Shown: piece after piece, positions 45,702-57,308 of the stretch
Layout: each line of letters opens with the position of its first letter
Position numbering within the stretch: the first letter of the stretch is position 1
DNA from: Populus alba
Lineage: Eukaryota > Streptophyta > Magnoliopsida > Malpighiales > Salicaceae
Direction of reading: 5' to 3'
Assembly (NCBI RefSeq): GCF_005239225.2
Contig: NC_133288.1
Location: 8,141,035 to 8,205,034 of the forward strand
Length of the DNA stretch: 64,000 nucleotides
Program-made: the position numbers and the translations under genes
Notes under the pieces: generated by a model
The model's database searches: none
Seen by the model: only the letters and a program-made list of their open reading frames with translations
What the model was told of the DNA's origin: nothing

Positions 45702-47520
45702 CATCCTGAAAAATCCTCATATTTTTACACTGGGCAGGTAACCTATTACAATGTGACTATCTTTGAAAAATCCTCGTATTTTTCCACTGGGAAGGTAACC
45801 CATTACAATGTGACCATCTTTGAAAAATCCTCGTATTTTTCCACTGGGCAGGTAACCCATTACAATGTGACCACTTTTTGAAATATTCTCATATTTTTCT
45901 CCCTGGGGCAGGTAACCATTACAATGTGATCATTTTTGAAGAATCCTCGTATTTTTCCACTGGTGTTGTTACCCAATTTTGACCCATCTTTTTGATAAAA
46001 TTTTTGGAAAATCCAAAAATAGCGAAAAACAACAAAAATCCAAAAAAATATATTTTTAATATATTTTGCATCGTTTTTAGCATTTTTAATGTCGTCTAAA
46101 AACAATTAATTTTCAAAAGAGTTTCAAACGCGTTCGACTTTTCATGCGTCATTTTAAAATCATTGATTTTCATCATTGAGTCGACGTTGATATTGCTCGT
46201 TTTCAAAAAATACAGAAAAAACAAGAAAAATCAAAATTTACAAAAAAAAAAAAGTTGAGGGACTAATTTTGATACCCGGGCAACATTTCACCTATAAATA
46301 TGGGTCAAAACTCAACCAGATCTTCACCTCCTTCAGCCGGCCTCACCAGAAATCGAACGGGCCGAGAGGGGAGAGAACAGGAATGAAACAAATTTGAGAA
46401 GGGAGAAGACCCGAATGAATCAGATCTGAGAAGGAGAAAAGAAAACTAAAATCGACTACTTTGTTGCATTTTTTTGGTGTTTGTGCAGGTCACCACCGGC
46501 GAGAAAGAAGGGAGGAAGCCATTTTTTCGGATCTCCCCTGCTGGCTGGAGTTTTACGGCGGCGCGTGAACCCACGCGCCGCCAGTGACGGTGGCGCGTAG
46601 GGAGACGCGCTACCACTGTTCCTGCGGTGGCATAAGTGCTTCCTTGCAATTTCTGGAGTTTAGGGACTATTTTATAATTTTTAAATTATGAAATGTAATT
46701 TTTGTTTAGTGTTTAGTTTTTTATAATTTTGTAATGTGATGTACAAAAAGAACAAAAAAAGAAAGGAGAAAGAAAAGAAAAGAAAAGTGATAATAATAAA
46801 AAAAGAAATGTTTGTGTGTGCTTGTATTTTTTTATTTATGTTATTGAATCAAAAGCATAAAAAAAAATGAATTTAATGTTTTAGTTTATATGCTCGAATA
46901 TCTAAAGGACATATAAAAATCATGTTGTATTTTCCGTGAAAATGTAAGAACATGTTTCTACATATATTCTGGAAATTAATAACTGATTTATTAAAGCCTT
47001 ATAATTGAGTTAAAATTTTATTTTTAAAATCACATCAAGGCCATGAAGCTTGAAAGTGAATGTGGTTTGTATTTTGTTTGTGAATGTTTTTTTTATGATA
47101 AAATTGCAAGAATAAAGAAGAATTTAATATTCTGATTTGCTCATGGATAAAGAATTATGAACTTACATGTAAGTTGTATTTTCTAAAATTCGATGAATAA
47201 ACCGAATTTTAAAACTTCTTTAACACATCAGGTTCACAAAGTAGCTTACCTTAGGTAGGGTGCGTTAGGGGTGCTAATACCTTCCCTAACCACAACCAGT
47301 CCCTTACCCGCGAATCTCTGACGAAACCAGTACACTCGGGTCTCCTAGTAGCCCTCGACTAAATACTAGGTGGCGACTCCAAGGAACGAATCAAAGCAAA
47401 ACGAGAAAGAAGACGAGAAAGGTCGCTGAGCCCGATGCCGCGCGGATTTTTCGACGTGCGACAACTGGGCAGGTAACCCATTACAATGTGACCACTTTTG
47501 AAAAATCCTCATGTTTTTCA
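45702..47520 (+). repeat. 62-bp tandem repeat, interrupted by a solo LTR
   Basis: Units read TCCTCGTATTTTTCCACTGG then GCAGGTAACCCATTACAATG and TGACC. Four and a half copies lie at 45,702-45,963, and the remainder of the last copy resumes at 47,464 after the inserted LTR. Confidence 0.9.
45964..47463 (+). mobile_element. Solo LTR (1,500 bp) inserted in the tandem repeat
   Basis: Opens TGTTGTTACCCAATTTTGAC and ends CGACGTGCGACA. It is flanked by an exact ACTGG duplication (45,959-45,963 and 47,464-47,468) inside a repeat unit that elsewhere has a single ACTGG. It contains a TATA box CCTATAAATATGGG (about 46,291), a perfect hairpin GGCGGCGCGTG/CACGCGCCGCC (46,557-46,582) and the U5 block (47,239-47,374). 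No coding sequence. Confidence 0.92.
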
Positions 47521-47839
47521 AAAATCAAGTAGGTCGCCTAGAACAATTAGACCACTCGCGAAATTGTTTGCATTCGTTTATCATTAGGCAAGTTGCTCCA
47601 AAAAAAAAGAAAAAAAAAACAATTTGATCCATTTCAAAAAAAAAAAAGAATCGTCTCCCAAATGACTTATTTCTTGATTTCTACGTCTCTCTGTAAAAGT
47701 CATATGTCAATCTACTGTTTTCGAAGCTTTCAAGACTCTAAAAAAAAAAAGGCTCTTTCTGTATCTACTTTTCTTTATAAATTTATTACACAAAGCTAAA
47801 AGAAAATAAAATTTTCTAATATCTTTGCATAGTAAATAT

Positions 47840-47856
47840 TATAAAGAGGGGGGAAC
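47840..47856 (+). other. Polypurine tract of giant element
   Basis: ATAAAGAGGGGGGAAC directly precedes the 3' LTR. The minus-strand LTR at 63,243 is preceded by almost the same tract. Confidence 0.9.
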
Positions 47857-50005
47857 TGTCATAACCCAATTTTTGACCCTTTTATTTTACTGAAAAAATG
47901 ATGAAAAAATAAATTAAGAATGAATTAAAATTTGGGTTAAAGGCAACATGATTGGAATTTTTTAGGTTTAATTAAACTTTGAAATTAATTTAATTAATCA
48001 AATCAAGGTTTTAATTGGAGAATTGATAAGTTTTGAGACTTAATTAAGCTTGGAATTAATTTAATTACTCCAATCAAGGGTTTAATTGGAGAATTGAAAA
48101 GTTTTGAGATTTAATTGGGCTTGAAATTAATTTAATTAATCCAATTAGAGACTTAATTGAAGAAATATCAAAGTTTGGGGTTTAATTGGGGTCCAAATTG
48201 CGAAATTAAAATCCAAGGACCAACTTGAAAATGGCGCAGACATGTAAGGATCCAATTATATTTTAACCAGGGGGTTGATTGCAAAATTAGAATAAATACA
48301 AGGACCAAATTCGCATCCAGCAAAACGGGGTCGTTTTGCAATGACTGTTCACCGTTTACTCTACAACGGCTCTGCCTTTAATGGCAGAGACGTTTCGTTC
48401 GGTGGCAGCCAATGCGGACGTTTCTTCATTGAAAGCGACGGTTATGGAGCATTTAGGAGGCCAGCCGTTACCACCACCGAGGCTGCTGCTGTCTCTATAA
48501 AGCGGAGCAAAGAAGACCTCGCGGGAAAAAAAAAAAAAAAACAGAGAAGACAGAGGGGAGGAACCGGGCAAGACAGAAAAAACCCACAAAACAGAGACAA
48601 ACAGTAGTACCCAAAGCAAAAACAGAGATCCACACAAGCAGAAAACCCAGAAATCCCACGTTAATATCATCGTCCTCTTAATCATCCCTCTCCCCTGCAA
48701 ATCAGAAAAAGGAAGAACCCAAGCAGCGAGCTACCACCTTCACCATCACCGAAACAAAAGGAAAACAGAAAGGGAAGATCATACAATAGACGAGAGCGGA
48801 GTCACTATGCTGACCAGTCTCCTCGCAATCTCCAGAAACAGGTAAGCCGTTCTCATCTTTCTCTTCATTCTTGTTTGAATTGTGCAGATGCAAGAACTAT
48901 GCGAAGGTAATTTAATTACCTTCGCACAGTTGCTGCACGCGTGAAATTGCTTCACGCGTGCAGTGTAATTAAACTCTGCCGGGCCACTGGCCCAAGCCAG
49001 TGGCCGGGCTGGCTAGGCCCAGTCCAGCCTCTTTTGGGCTGAACTGGGCCCGACCCCTAAAAAAATATATAGATAATAAAAAAAATAAAAAATAATAAGT
49101 GTAGGAAAAAAAAATTTGCATGTCTTTAATTTTTTTTTTAATATGCTGGTTTTGAAAATTTCACATGTTCTAAAAAAATGTTTTTTTTTATTATTCACTG
49201 ATATCAGGATCAGGAATAAAATATATATTGGAATTGTTCATGGTCGAATTTTTTTTATTATTGGAATTATTCATGGTGGAATATTTACCGACGCCAGAGT
49301 GGGAAATATTCGTGGTCGATTTTTTTTAATTGGAATTATTTGTGGTGGAATATTTACCAACGCCAGAATTGGAAATATTCATGGTCGAATTTTTAATTGA
49401 ATTATTTGTGTTGGAATATTTACTAACGCCAGAGTTGAAAATATTCATGGTCGATTTTTTTTTATTATTGGAATTATTCATGGTGGAATATTTACCGACG
49501 CCAGAGTTGAAAATATTCATGGTCGATTTTTTTTTTATTATTGGAATTATTCATGGTGGAATATTTACCGACGCCAGAGTTGGAAATATTCGGGATCAAA
49601 TATTCATTGACGCCAGAGTTAGGAATATTATGATCAAACCATCATTTTAAAAAAAATACACATGCATTGATTTAAATTTATTTCTTAGGTTTATTCATTG
49701 AAGTTAGAGTCAATAAAATCGTACATCTTACACACAAATCAACAAAAAAATTTAGCAAGTTAAGATTAAAACAACAATGCAGCTTACCTCAGATAGGGTG
49801 CGCTAGGAGTGCTAATACCTTCCCTAGCCTCAACCAGTCTCGTACCATAGGATCTCTCTTGACCAGTTAGGATTCCTAGTGACCATAATACTAGGTGGCG
49901 ACTCCTTAAACAAGACATTTTCCCTAAAAGAATAAGATACCAGAAATCAGTTTTTTTTCATAATCGAGGATTATTTTTACGGTCATCGCGATGTCGGGTG
50001 CAACA
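47857..50005 (+). repeat. 3' LTR of giant element
   Basis: Opens TGTCATAACCCAATTTTTGA and ends GGTGCAACA. Same order of parts as the 5' LTR, with one U3 unit and one minisatellite unit fewer. The donor lies at 48,841. The second hairpin is perfect here (CTGCACGCGTGAA/TTCACGCGTGCAG, 48,933-48,963), and the third hairpin loop reads CCAA instead of TTGG. Confidence 0.95.
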
Positions 50006-50010
50006 CTTTA
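50006..50010 (+). repeat. Target site duplication CTTTA, right copy
   Basis: Exact repeat of 30,757-30,761. Confidence 0.95.
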
Positions 50011-50059
50011 TATAATAAAAAATTGGAAAGAACAACAAGAGGTGCTTTCAGTGAAAGGT

Positions 50060-50560
50060 GTTGATCTCCTTCGTTTGCTTAGAAGGGGGACACGAGGTGT
50101 CATCCATTCATTAAGAAGGATGAGTTGGCAAGGGCATGAGACTAGAATTATAGAATAGGATCTCCTCCCTGGAAATCTTTCCCCACTGACACGTGTGCTT
50201 CTTTCAGGGATGGCTCATAAAGATGCCCTCTTCGGTCAGCTGACTCAAGCTTGTTGTCCTGGGCTGGGCTCATTAACCAGACTTTGTACAAATGAGAATC
50301 TCCTGTCCTAAAGCTTTTAGGGCCCAGCCCCTTCAATATCCTACTTTTTTTCTTTTGAAAAATTTGTATTAAACAGCATCCAACTAATGTTACTCTTTCG
50401 ATATTATTAATCGACTCTTTTCGTGATAGATTAGAATCCAATTCACTGAAGATTTCCTTGAAAATAACTGTTCACCATCTTCTTTATTTAACACTTCGGT
50501 GAAGTTGCGTCCATGCATCGGCCCAAAAAAATGTACATGTAAAAGCTAATGAGGGGCCTG
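50060..50560. repeat. Gene-flank duplication, left copy
   Basis: Contains CTTCGTTTGCTTAGAAGGGG, TATTAATCGACTCTTTT, AGATTAGAATCCAATTCACT and CTTGAAAATAACTGTTCAC, all found again in the same order at about 54,410-54,960, on the far side of the gene at 51.9-52.7 kb. Confidence 0.8.
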
Positions 50561-50574
50561 ACTTTATTCCCTAG

Positions 50575-51060
50575 GTAATTAACCTAACCAATCTCACGGG
50601 TTGATCTAGAACTTGATGGACTTTATAGTTAGACTGTCTAGGTTAGATAAAAAACCAAACAAAACTTTTTTTTTTTAAATGTGATTTTTTTTCTAGACCC
50701 ATCTTTTTTTGTATTTTTTAATTGGTTATTAACTTTTTTTTTAATATGGTTTTTTTCTCATATATCCTTTTTATATATATAATTTTAGTTAGTTATTAAT
50801 TATTTTAAAGTTTATTATATAAATTACTAGAAGATTATTTTTATTTTTTCGATGTTAGATTTGAAATCTTTTAATATATATATTTTTATATTCACAAGAA
50901 AAAAATATTTTTTCAATGTGAAATTTGAAAACTTTAGTATATATACTTTTATTTATAAAAAATATATTTTTTTTAATATGAGATTTGAAGATTTTAGTAT
51001 ATATATTCTATTTTCACAAAAAAAAAATAATAATTTAAATACTTTAATTTAAAAAATTAA
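50575..51060. mobile_element. Fragment of the GGGTC-rich TIR element family
   Basis: Shares in inverse orientation the interior words of the element at 16,995-17,655: AATTGGTTATTAAC and repeated TGAAATTTGAAAACTTTA / TGAGATTTGAAGATTTTA units followed by GTATATATA. The ends are not clear. Confidence 0.55.
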
Positions 51061-51874
51061 CATCTATCTGCTTTGCTCTCTCCTAACAAGGTTCTGAATT
51101 TATATAAATAGTCACAATTTCATAGGAGGTAGGTGGAAAAGCAAGCAAAACCCTTTTTTAATGTTAAGGGAACGAAGTGACCAGAAGGTTCAAGCTATGA
51201 ATGTCTTTCTCTACATTTAGTAGCACTCAGGGGTCTCCACGAACAGTGGATTTTTTTTAACTTGAAATAAAAATAATTTAAAATATTTTTATAAATATAT
51301 AAATTATTTTTTATTTTTTTATATCAAATATTAAAACTTCAAATTTTTTTTTCCAGATCCGACCCTTTAACCGGATCAATTTCCGGGTCAGGTGTTTTAT
51401 CGTCCTCTGCCGAAGTTTCCTTTCCTTTTTGTGGGATCAACAACTTCTTCGGAATTTCTCATATACCATTTCCTAAAGCATTTCATCAGCGGACGATTGG
51501 ATAGATTAATTTGCTTTATGGAGTTCCGATTTCCCTTGGCATGCTCTTGTTTGCCTATCAGAGTTTGGATTTACTGAAGGATAGTCATCTCTCTCTCTCT
51601 CTGTTTTTTTTTTTCTTTTTTTTTTTAACGCGAGTTTTATTTAACTATAAATAGCGAGGTGGAAACTTCAGGTGGGCAATCTTTCAATTCAGACCTTCTC
51701 ACTACAAAGAAGAGCAAATGAAGGAAGCTGACAACACTTCTCTTGGGCACTTTTGCCTAGTATGGTAGACTCTGCTGGAATATTCACTTCATTAAACAAT
51801 GGGTATTTACATTAAAACAAATGAGACAATTAGTAAGTATATATTGTTGAAATTAAACATTATTTTAACATAAA
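51060..51874. other. Intergenic DNA and 3' flank of the next gene
   Basis: No gene. Includes a TC run (about 51,588-51,603) and a piece with CGAAGTTTCC and TTTGCCTATCA that recurs near 54,970-55,010. Confidence 0.5.
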
Positions 51875-52701
51875 TCATAGATCGCTTTTGTAATCATCCT
51901 GGGAAGTACTAGTAGTAGAAGAAGAAGAATAAAACTGTGATGCCAAATCTTTAACAATTTGAACCAAACCTTTCAAGTCATTGCTCCCCAATTCAAGACA
52001 GTCCCTTAACAAATCACCCTCCACTACCTCTCTCTGTACAGTCTCCACCACCTCCTTTAATGGACCCTGCGCCCCCCATACCACCCAAAAGAAAAAGAAA
52101 AGCATTTAGCACCATCAACAAGTAGAAAACATTATAAAAAAACAAACAAACAATTAAAAACATAGGAGTATAAAATACTTGAAATAACGTTACAAATGTT
52201 ACTATTTATTACCGATTGATGGAACACTTTGACAAGCCGTCGTAACACCGACTGAGCAACTCTAAGGACATCTTTGTAATTCCCGGCAACCCAAGTGGCT
52301 CGCTCAATTTCCGATCCCGACCGCGTCAACTCACCCAGAAATCTTAGCAACTCATTCATCTCCGTAACAGCACCGTACAATTCCCTATAATCAAAATCCC
52401 TCCAGGCGTAGTTTATAGCATAATCCCAACCAACAGACCAAGACAATCCCCAGAACCCGAAACCCAACCCTCGCTCAAGCTTCTGCGCAATAAGCTTGGC
52501 CCGATTTGAACCTGAGATGTCACCGCGGGAAGCACGGAGGTTGGAGACGCGGGTGAGGAGAGAATGGGAGAGAGAGAAAAGGGATTTGTACTGAGAGTAT
52601 GAACGGGAGAAGGAGAACGCGGTTGTTGTTATGGTGGTATTGAGGAGGAGAAAGAGGAGGAGGAGGAGGGTGGTGGAGAGTTGTGCTTTAGTTTTGGCCA
52701 T
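51875..52701 (-). CDS. Uncharacterised plant secretory/membrane protein, two exons, 226 aa
   Basis: Exon 1 is 52,701-52,213 and exon 2 is 52,066-51,875, joined by a GT-AG intron of 146 bp in phase 0 (163 + 63 codons plus stop). The N-terminus has a strong hydrophobic stretch (residues about 8-28, TTLLLLLFLLLNTTITTTAF), a signal peptide or anchor. The rest is helical and well conserved in character: YKSLFSLSHSLLTRVSNLRA, RAKLIAQKLERGLGFGFWGL, WDYAINYAWRDF, ERATWVAGNYKDVL, and across the splice VFHQS/GPLKEVVETVQREVVEG then LRDCLELGSNDLKGL. The C-tail is Ser/Thr-rich. I recall similar unnamed proteins in Arabidopsis and other plants; no function is known to me. No frame damage is seen, so it is probably expressed. 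Confidence 0.88.
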
Positions 52702-52804
52702 AGATTGACGGAGGATGATTTTTTTCTCCCTTCAATAAACAGTTAAAAGAAAAGATCTAGGGTTCGGTCTGTGATCACATAGAACAACTGTTTCCAAAAT
52801 CTAT

Positions 52805-53145
52805 CTATTTTAAGCGTAGTTTTAAGACCAATCCAGTTTAAAATTTGAATTTCAAGTTCTAGATCTAAAATTTGAATTTCAAGTTATAGATTTTGATTGA
52901 GTCACCGGATTCTAACTAGACACCAATCAATCAGGTCATATTTTTTAAAAAAATTAAATTAATATCGTTTTAGTATAAAAAAACAAAAAAAAAATCAATG
53001 AGTTTATAGTCGGGTCTTGCCGAGTCAATTGGGTCGCCAACTCAGCTAGGTCACACCAGGTCTTTTTTTTTTTTTTCTTCAACCTAACCCGGTTCCAGCC
53101 CGGGGTAGACTAGGTTCCGGGCCAGACCGGGTTTCTAAACTATAA
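52805..53145. mobile_element. TIR element next to the gene promoter
   Basis: The left end TAGTTTTAAGACC and the right end GGGTTTCTAAACTA are roughly inverted. The inner flanks are rich in GGGTC, GGTCAC, CCCGG. Same family style as 16,995-17,655. It begins about 100 bp upstream of the gene's start codon, inside the likely promoter. Confidence 0.55.
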
Positions 53146-54400
53146 TTTTAAGAGTATAATATTTTTATATATAACAAAACAACTAAAATGATAAATAAAT
53201 ACATGTGTTTATAGACTCAATTTATTATTTATCATTACAGAATAAAAATATTTTTTTCATTTAAAAAAAAAACCGATGAGTTTGTTTAAGGCTATTAAAT
53301 ATATATTTTTGACAAGATATAAAAAATACAATATAACCTCAAATTGTAAAAATAAATTATAAAATTATAAATACGTTGTTTTTTATATATAATTCAAACA
53401 CTTTATAATATATGGTTTAAGTAAAAATATATTATAAATTTATATTAAATGAAAAGTACAATATAATTATTTATATTTATAAATTTTTATTTTAAAAAAT
53501 AAAGGGATGCATGCATTGGTCAAAATCTCAAAAGAAAAGAAATTTAAGAATATCATGTTATAATACATGACATATATTATACATTTTTATCATACAAAAA
53601 GGAAATAGGCAAATTGTTGACTTAGCACCGTTTCTCTAGGTTCCACATTTTTGTCCAGCTAGCATAACAATTAACACAATTATCCAAGTATTTTACAACT
53701 AAAAACACCAATTCAATTAAAATAAAAGTATAGTTAAACGGATTAGATTTTAAATTTATTTTTTAAAAATTACCAGTTCGAGTACTATAAATTTCAAGTT
53801 TATTAAAGATTTACATAGTCATTAATTTTAGAGTCTCGAAAGATTAGTTGAAGTGTGCGTAAACTGACCCGAATATCCATAATTAAAAAAACTAATAGTA
53901 AAAATATAGTATTTTGCTATTATTCCTATATTTTCTCATAATTCAAAACACTTTTTAATATATGTAAAAAATATATTATAAATTTATATTAAATTAAAAG
54001 TACAATATAATTATTTATATAATTAAACTAAAATAGAGGTGTTGATTAACTAATTAAGTTTAGAATTTATTTTTTAGAGATTATTAATTTTAATATTATA
54101 AATTTTAGAATCACTGAAAATTTATATAATTGTTAATTTCAAGATCTGAAAGGTTAATTAAAATACACGTAAATCGGTGCGGATACCATAATTAACAAAA
54201 AAAAAAAAATTGATAGTAAAAATATGGACAATTTTGCTATTATTCCTACATTTTCTCATCAACCAAACGGAGAAACAAAACTAAGAAAAAACCATATTTT
54301 TTTAACCCTTGTGTACATATTTCATAATTTATCAGCGACCCGACAAAGAAATAACATGGAAAAGGATCCGAAGTTTATGAAAGGGATAAGGAGTTTTTGA
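53146..54400. repeat. AT-rich DNA with a ~320-bp diverged tandem duplication
   Basis: Segments at about 53,720-53,945 and 54,040-54,260 share AATTTATTTTTTA, GAAAG(A/G)TTA, CATAATTAA, TAGTAAAAATAT and TTTTGCTATTATTCCTA. An earlier piece (53,390-53,480) also matches 53,930-54,020 (ATATATTATAAATTTATATT). No gene. Confidence 0.65.
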
Positions 54401-54404
54401 GGCC

Positions 54405-55030
54405 TCTAATGATTTCCTTCGTTTGCTTAGAAGGGGGAGCACAAGGTTGCAGGTTAGGTTGTATTTCAAAAACATGAATTGTTTAATTAGGGCCTGAGAA
54501 TAGAATTTCAGAGTTCAAGACCTGAAATCAGAACCCATAAGGATCTCTATCGATATTATTATTAATCGACTCTTTTTGTGAAAGATTAGAATCCAATTCA
54601 CTGAAGATTTCCTTGAAAATAACTGTTCACTATCTTCTTTATTTAAGATTTCGGCCCGTTGGGTTAATTCAGACCTGATCGATTTAATAGCTAGACTGAT
54701 TTGGGTTAAATAAAAGACTTATCAAACCCGGATAAGACCTTTTTTTTTTTTTTAATATAATTTTTCTTTTAGACCTATTTTTTTTCATATTTTTGTGAAA
54801 GATTAGAATCCGATGAAGATTTCCTTGAAAATAACTGTTGACTGTCTCCTTTATTCCAGATTCCGGTGAAGTTGGCGTACAAGCATCATTTAGCAGTGGT
54901 CCAAAAAATTGCACATGCAAAACCTAAAGAGGAGCCTAACTTTATTCTGTATTTTATCTTCCTCTCCCGAAGTTTCCCTTTCCTTTTTGTTTGCCTATCA
55001 AAAATTTGAATTTCCTCTCCCGAAGGTTGT
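54405..55030. repeat. Gene-flank duplication, right copy
   Basis: Repeats 50.06-50.56 kb and part of 51.39-51.57 kb in order. Its core (GTGAAAGATTAGAATCC...TTGAAAATAACTGTT) occurs twice in itself (54,577 and 54,796), around a fragment of the GGGTC-rich TIR family (about 54,655-54,785). Confidence 0.75.
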
Positions 55031-56860
55031 ATTTAAAAAATAATTTTAAAAAAATTCCAATTAAAAAAAAAAAAAAACACTATTCTCAAACAACTTTAGT
55101 CTTGAGTAGAACTTTAATATGACCCTTTTGAGAAGCAAGAATAATAGAAGTTTGAATGCAAACAAATGATGTGCCTTCCCTTTCTAATATATATTTACAT
55201 TGATAGATATGCTCTGTGCTTTGCCGTGAGCCAGACAATTTTTTTTTCAAAGCCAAAAAAACTATTCAAGTGTTGTTATTGTATTTTAAAGAACAAAAAA
55301 AAAAAAAAACTAACACCAGAGAATTAAAAATTAATATCCACAAGTAGGATTATGTGAATAAGATAATCAAATTGAAGGAAACACAGGGAAAAATAAAAAC
55401 AAAGTTTAATTTTTAAAAATAATTAAATCTTGAAGGACAAACAAAAAAAAAAAAGAATTAAAAAAAGTGACTTCAAAAGAAACTTAGGTCACCTTGATAA
55501 ATAAAATTTCTTTTTAAAATGAACAACTTCAAAGGATATAATCAGGAAAGAAAATGATATCAACCCGTCCCGTATAATTTTTTTAAACCTATGATCTTAG
55601 ATACTGACTAAATTGAAAGCATCGCATCTGGAAAGCAACTATTTTAAAACTTGGCTTGACCTATAACCAGCCAAGCTTCAAAAGAAATTAGGGGAGAATT
55701 GATGTAAGACTGTCAAAAACCCATGTTGACCTATGTTTCAGTTGACCTAAGAAAAATCCAGTCAAAACACAATGATTATTTTCCTTTTCTTTTTTTTCAA
55801 AATGATATTATTTTGATTATTTATAAAACAAAAGAATTTGGTTGGATTAGGTTAACTTGAGTCAACTCACTCGACTAGTGACCTGATCATTGTCCCTGAA
55901 TGACAATTGGCTTATAAATAATAGGAAAAACCTAGAAGAAAAATCCCAATAATTGAAATGTCGAATGATGAAATAAAAAAACTAAAGAATAAAGAAATAG
56001 CATTTAAGAGAATAGGAACCTTATTTGGAAAAAAAAATGAGAGGACAAACAAAAATATTGAATTGAATAGCAAAATTGAAAAACAATTCAAATTAACAAA
56101 TGAATTAAAAAAATATAAAGAATATCAATTTCCGACAAACTTAATGATGATGGATAGAATTAAAAAAAATTAAAAATTATTGAAGCCAACCCAATCCAAC
56201 ATTTAGAATTTTATAACATGGATCATGAGATCAAATCACAACATAAAGGTCTAACTTGAAAAAATAACAATGTAAAATGCATAACCAACCAAAATAATTA
56301 GGGATAAACTTGAAAAGCAATAAATTAAAAAAAGAAGTGATTTAAAAAATATAGATTTAAAAAGAAAAAAAATAAAATTTGACACAAAAATAAAATAAAA
56401 CCAAATCATAAAGGATGAAATTTAAAAACAATTTTGGAAAAGGATAGGAACAACTAAAATTAACAATAAAAAGAATAAGGATCATATTTGATATAAAGAT
56501 AAAATGTCAAGGGATAAAATTTAAAGACAAATCAATTTGATAAATAATTCAAGATCAAATACGCTACAATTAAAAAAATAAAGACCAAAATCTGACATAA
56601 AAATCAACTGTGATGGGATGAAATTGAAAAAAAAAAAAAACTTAACTCAATAAATAATTCAAGACCAAATATATTGCAATAAAAAGAATGAAGACATAAT
56701 GTAACTTAACAAACAAATAGCCAGATTTTCTTGTCTTTTTGCAATGGGCAACATGATCTTCCTCGTGGGATTGACCCCTTACTTACTATACTATCTTGTT
56801 TATTTATGCTAGGATCATTAATTTATATGACAGTGACATCACAACACTGATTAATCTATT
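55031..56860. other. AT-rich intergenic DNA with weak tandem repeats
   Basis: No recognised gene. Two diverged ~100-bp repeats at 56,513-56,695 share ATAAATAATTCAAGA and CAAATA. The lysine-rich frame at 55,958-56,173 is low complexity. Confidence 0.5.
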
Positions 56861-56861
56861 T

Positions 56862-57080
56862 CTAATCGGTAGCCCCCACTCATATGGTCAACTTATCATT
56901 TTCTGATTAGTAACCCCTATTCATGTGACCAATTTATCTCTTTTTAATCGGCAGCCCCCACTCATATAGATAACTTATTATTTTCTTATTAGTAGCCCTC
57001 ACTTAAGTGGTCAGGTTATTATTTTCTGATCACTAACCCTTATTCATGTGGACAACTTATCTTTTTTTGATCAATAGCCC
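56862..57080 (+). repeat. Five imperfect ~42-bp tandem repeats
   Basis: Units read AGCCCCCACTCATATGGTCA then ACTTATCATTTTCTGATTAGT, with variants AACCCCTATTCATGTGACC and AGCCCTCACTTAAGTGGTC. Confidence 0.85.
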
Positions 57081-57308
57081 AACATGCGACATGTGACAAC
57101 AGAAAACAAATAGAGATTCTGCACTAAAAGAGCAAGCAAGCAAGAAACCTGCATAAGAAAAGGAAAATCCAGATAACACAACATCTCAAGCTAGCCAACA
57201 TATAGGCTAGGAAACAGCTAATAGTCTAACCAGTACAAGACAATAAAGATACCAAGGGAAATAATCTCCCTATCAAATATAGATCCACAATACAAACCCA
57301 AAATAGAA

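Larger units (their letters stand above)
30762..50005 (+). mobile_element. Complete giant Ty3-gypsy (Tat/Ogre-type) retrotransposon
   Basis: A 19,244-bp element bounded by LTRs of 2,276 and 2,149 bp and an exact CTTTA duplication. Order: 5' LTR, PBS, ORF1, gag, protease, intron, RT, RNase H, second RNase H, integrase without chromodomain, long 3' region, PPT (ATAAAGAGGGGGGAAC), 3' LTR. An additional ORF before gag, an intron before RT and a second RNase H are features I know from the Ogre/Tat lineage. It is non-functional: each frame has stops and RT has a frameshift. A hand comparison of a 134-nt LTR block (31,290-31,423 against 48,314-48,447) gave 9 mismatches, 8 of them transitions. So this is an old, decaying copy. 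Later insertions sit at about 37.5-38.29 and 45.96-47.46 kb. Confidence 0.95.
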
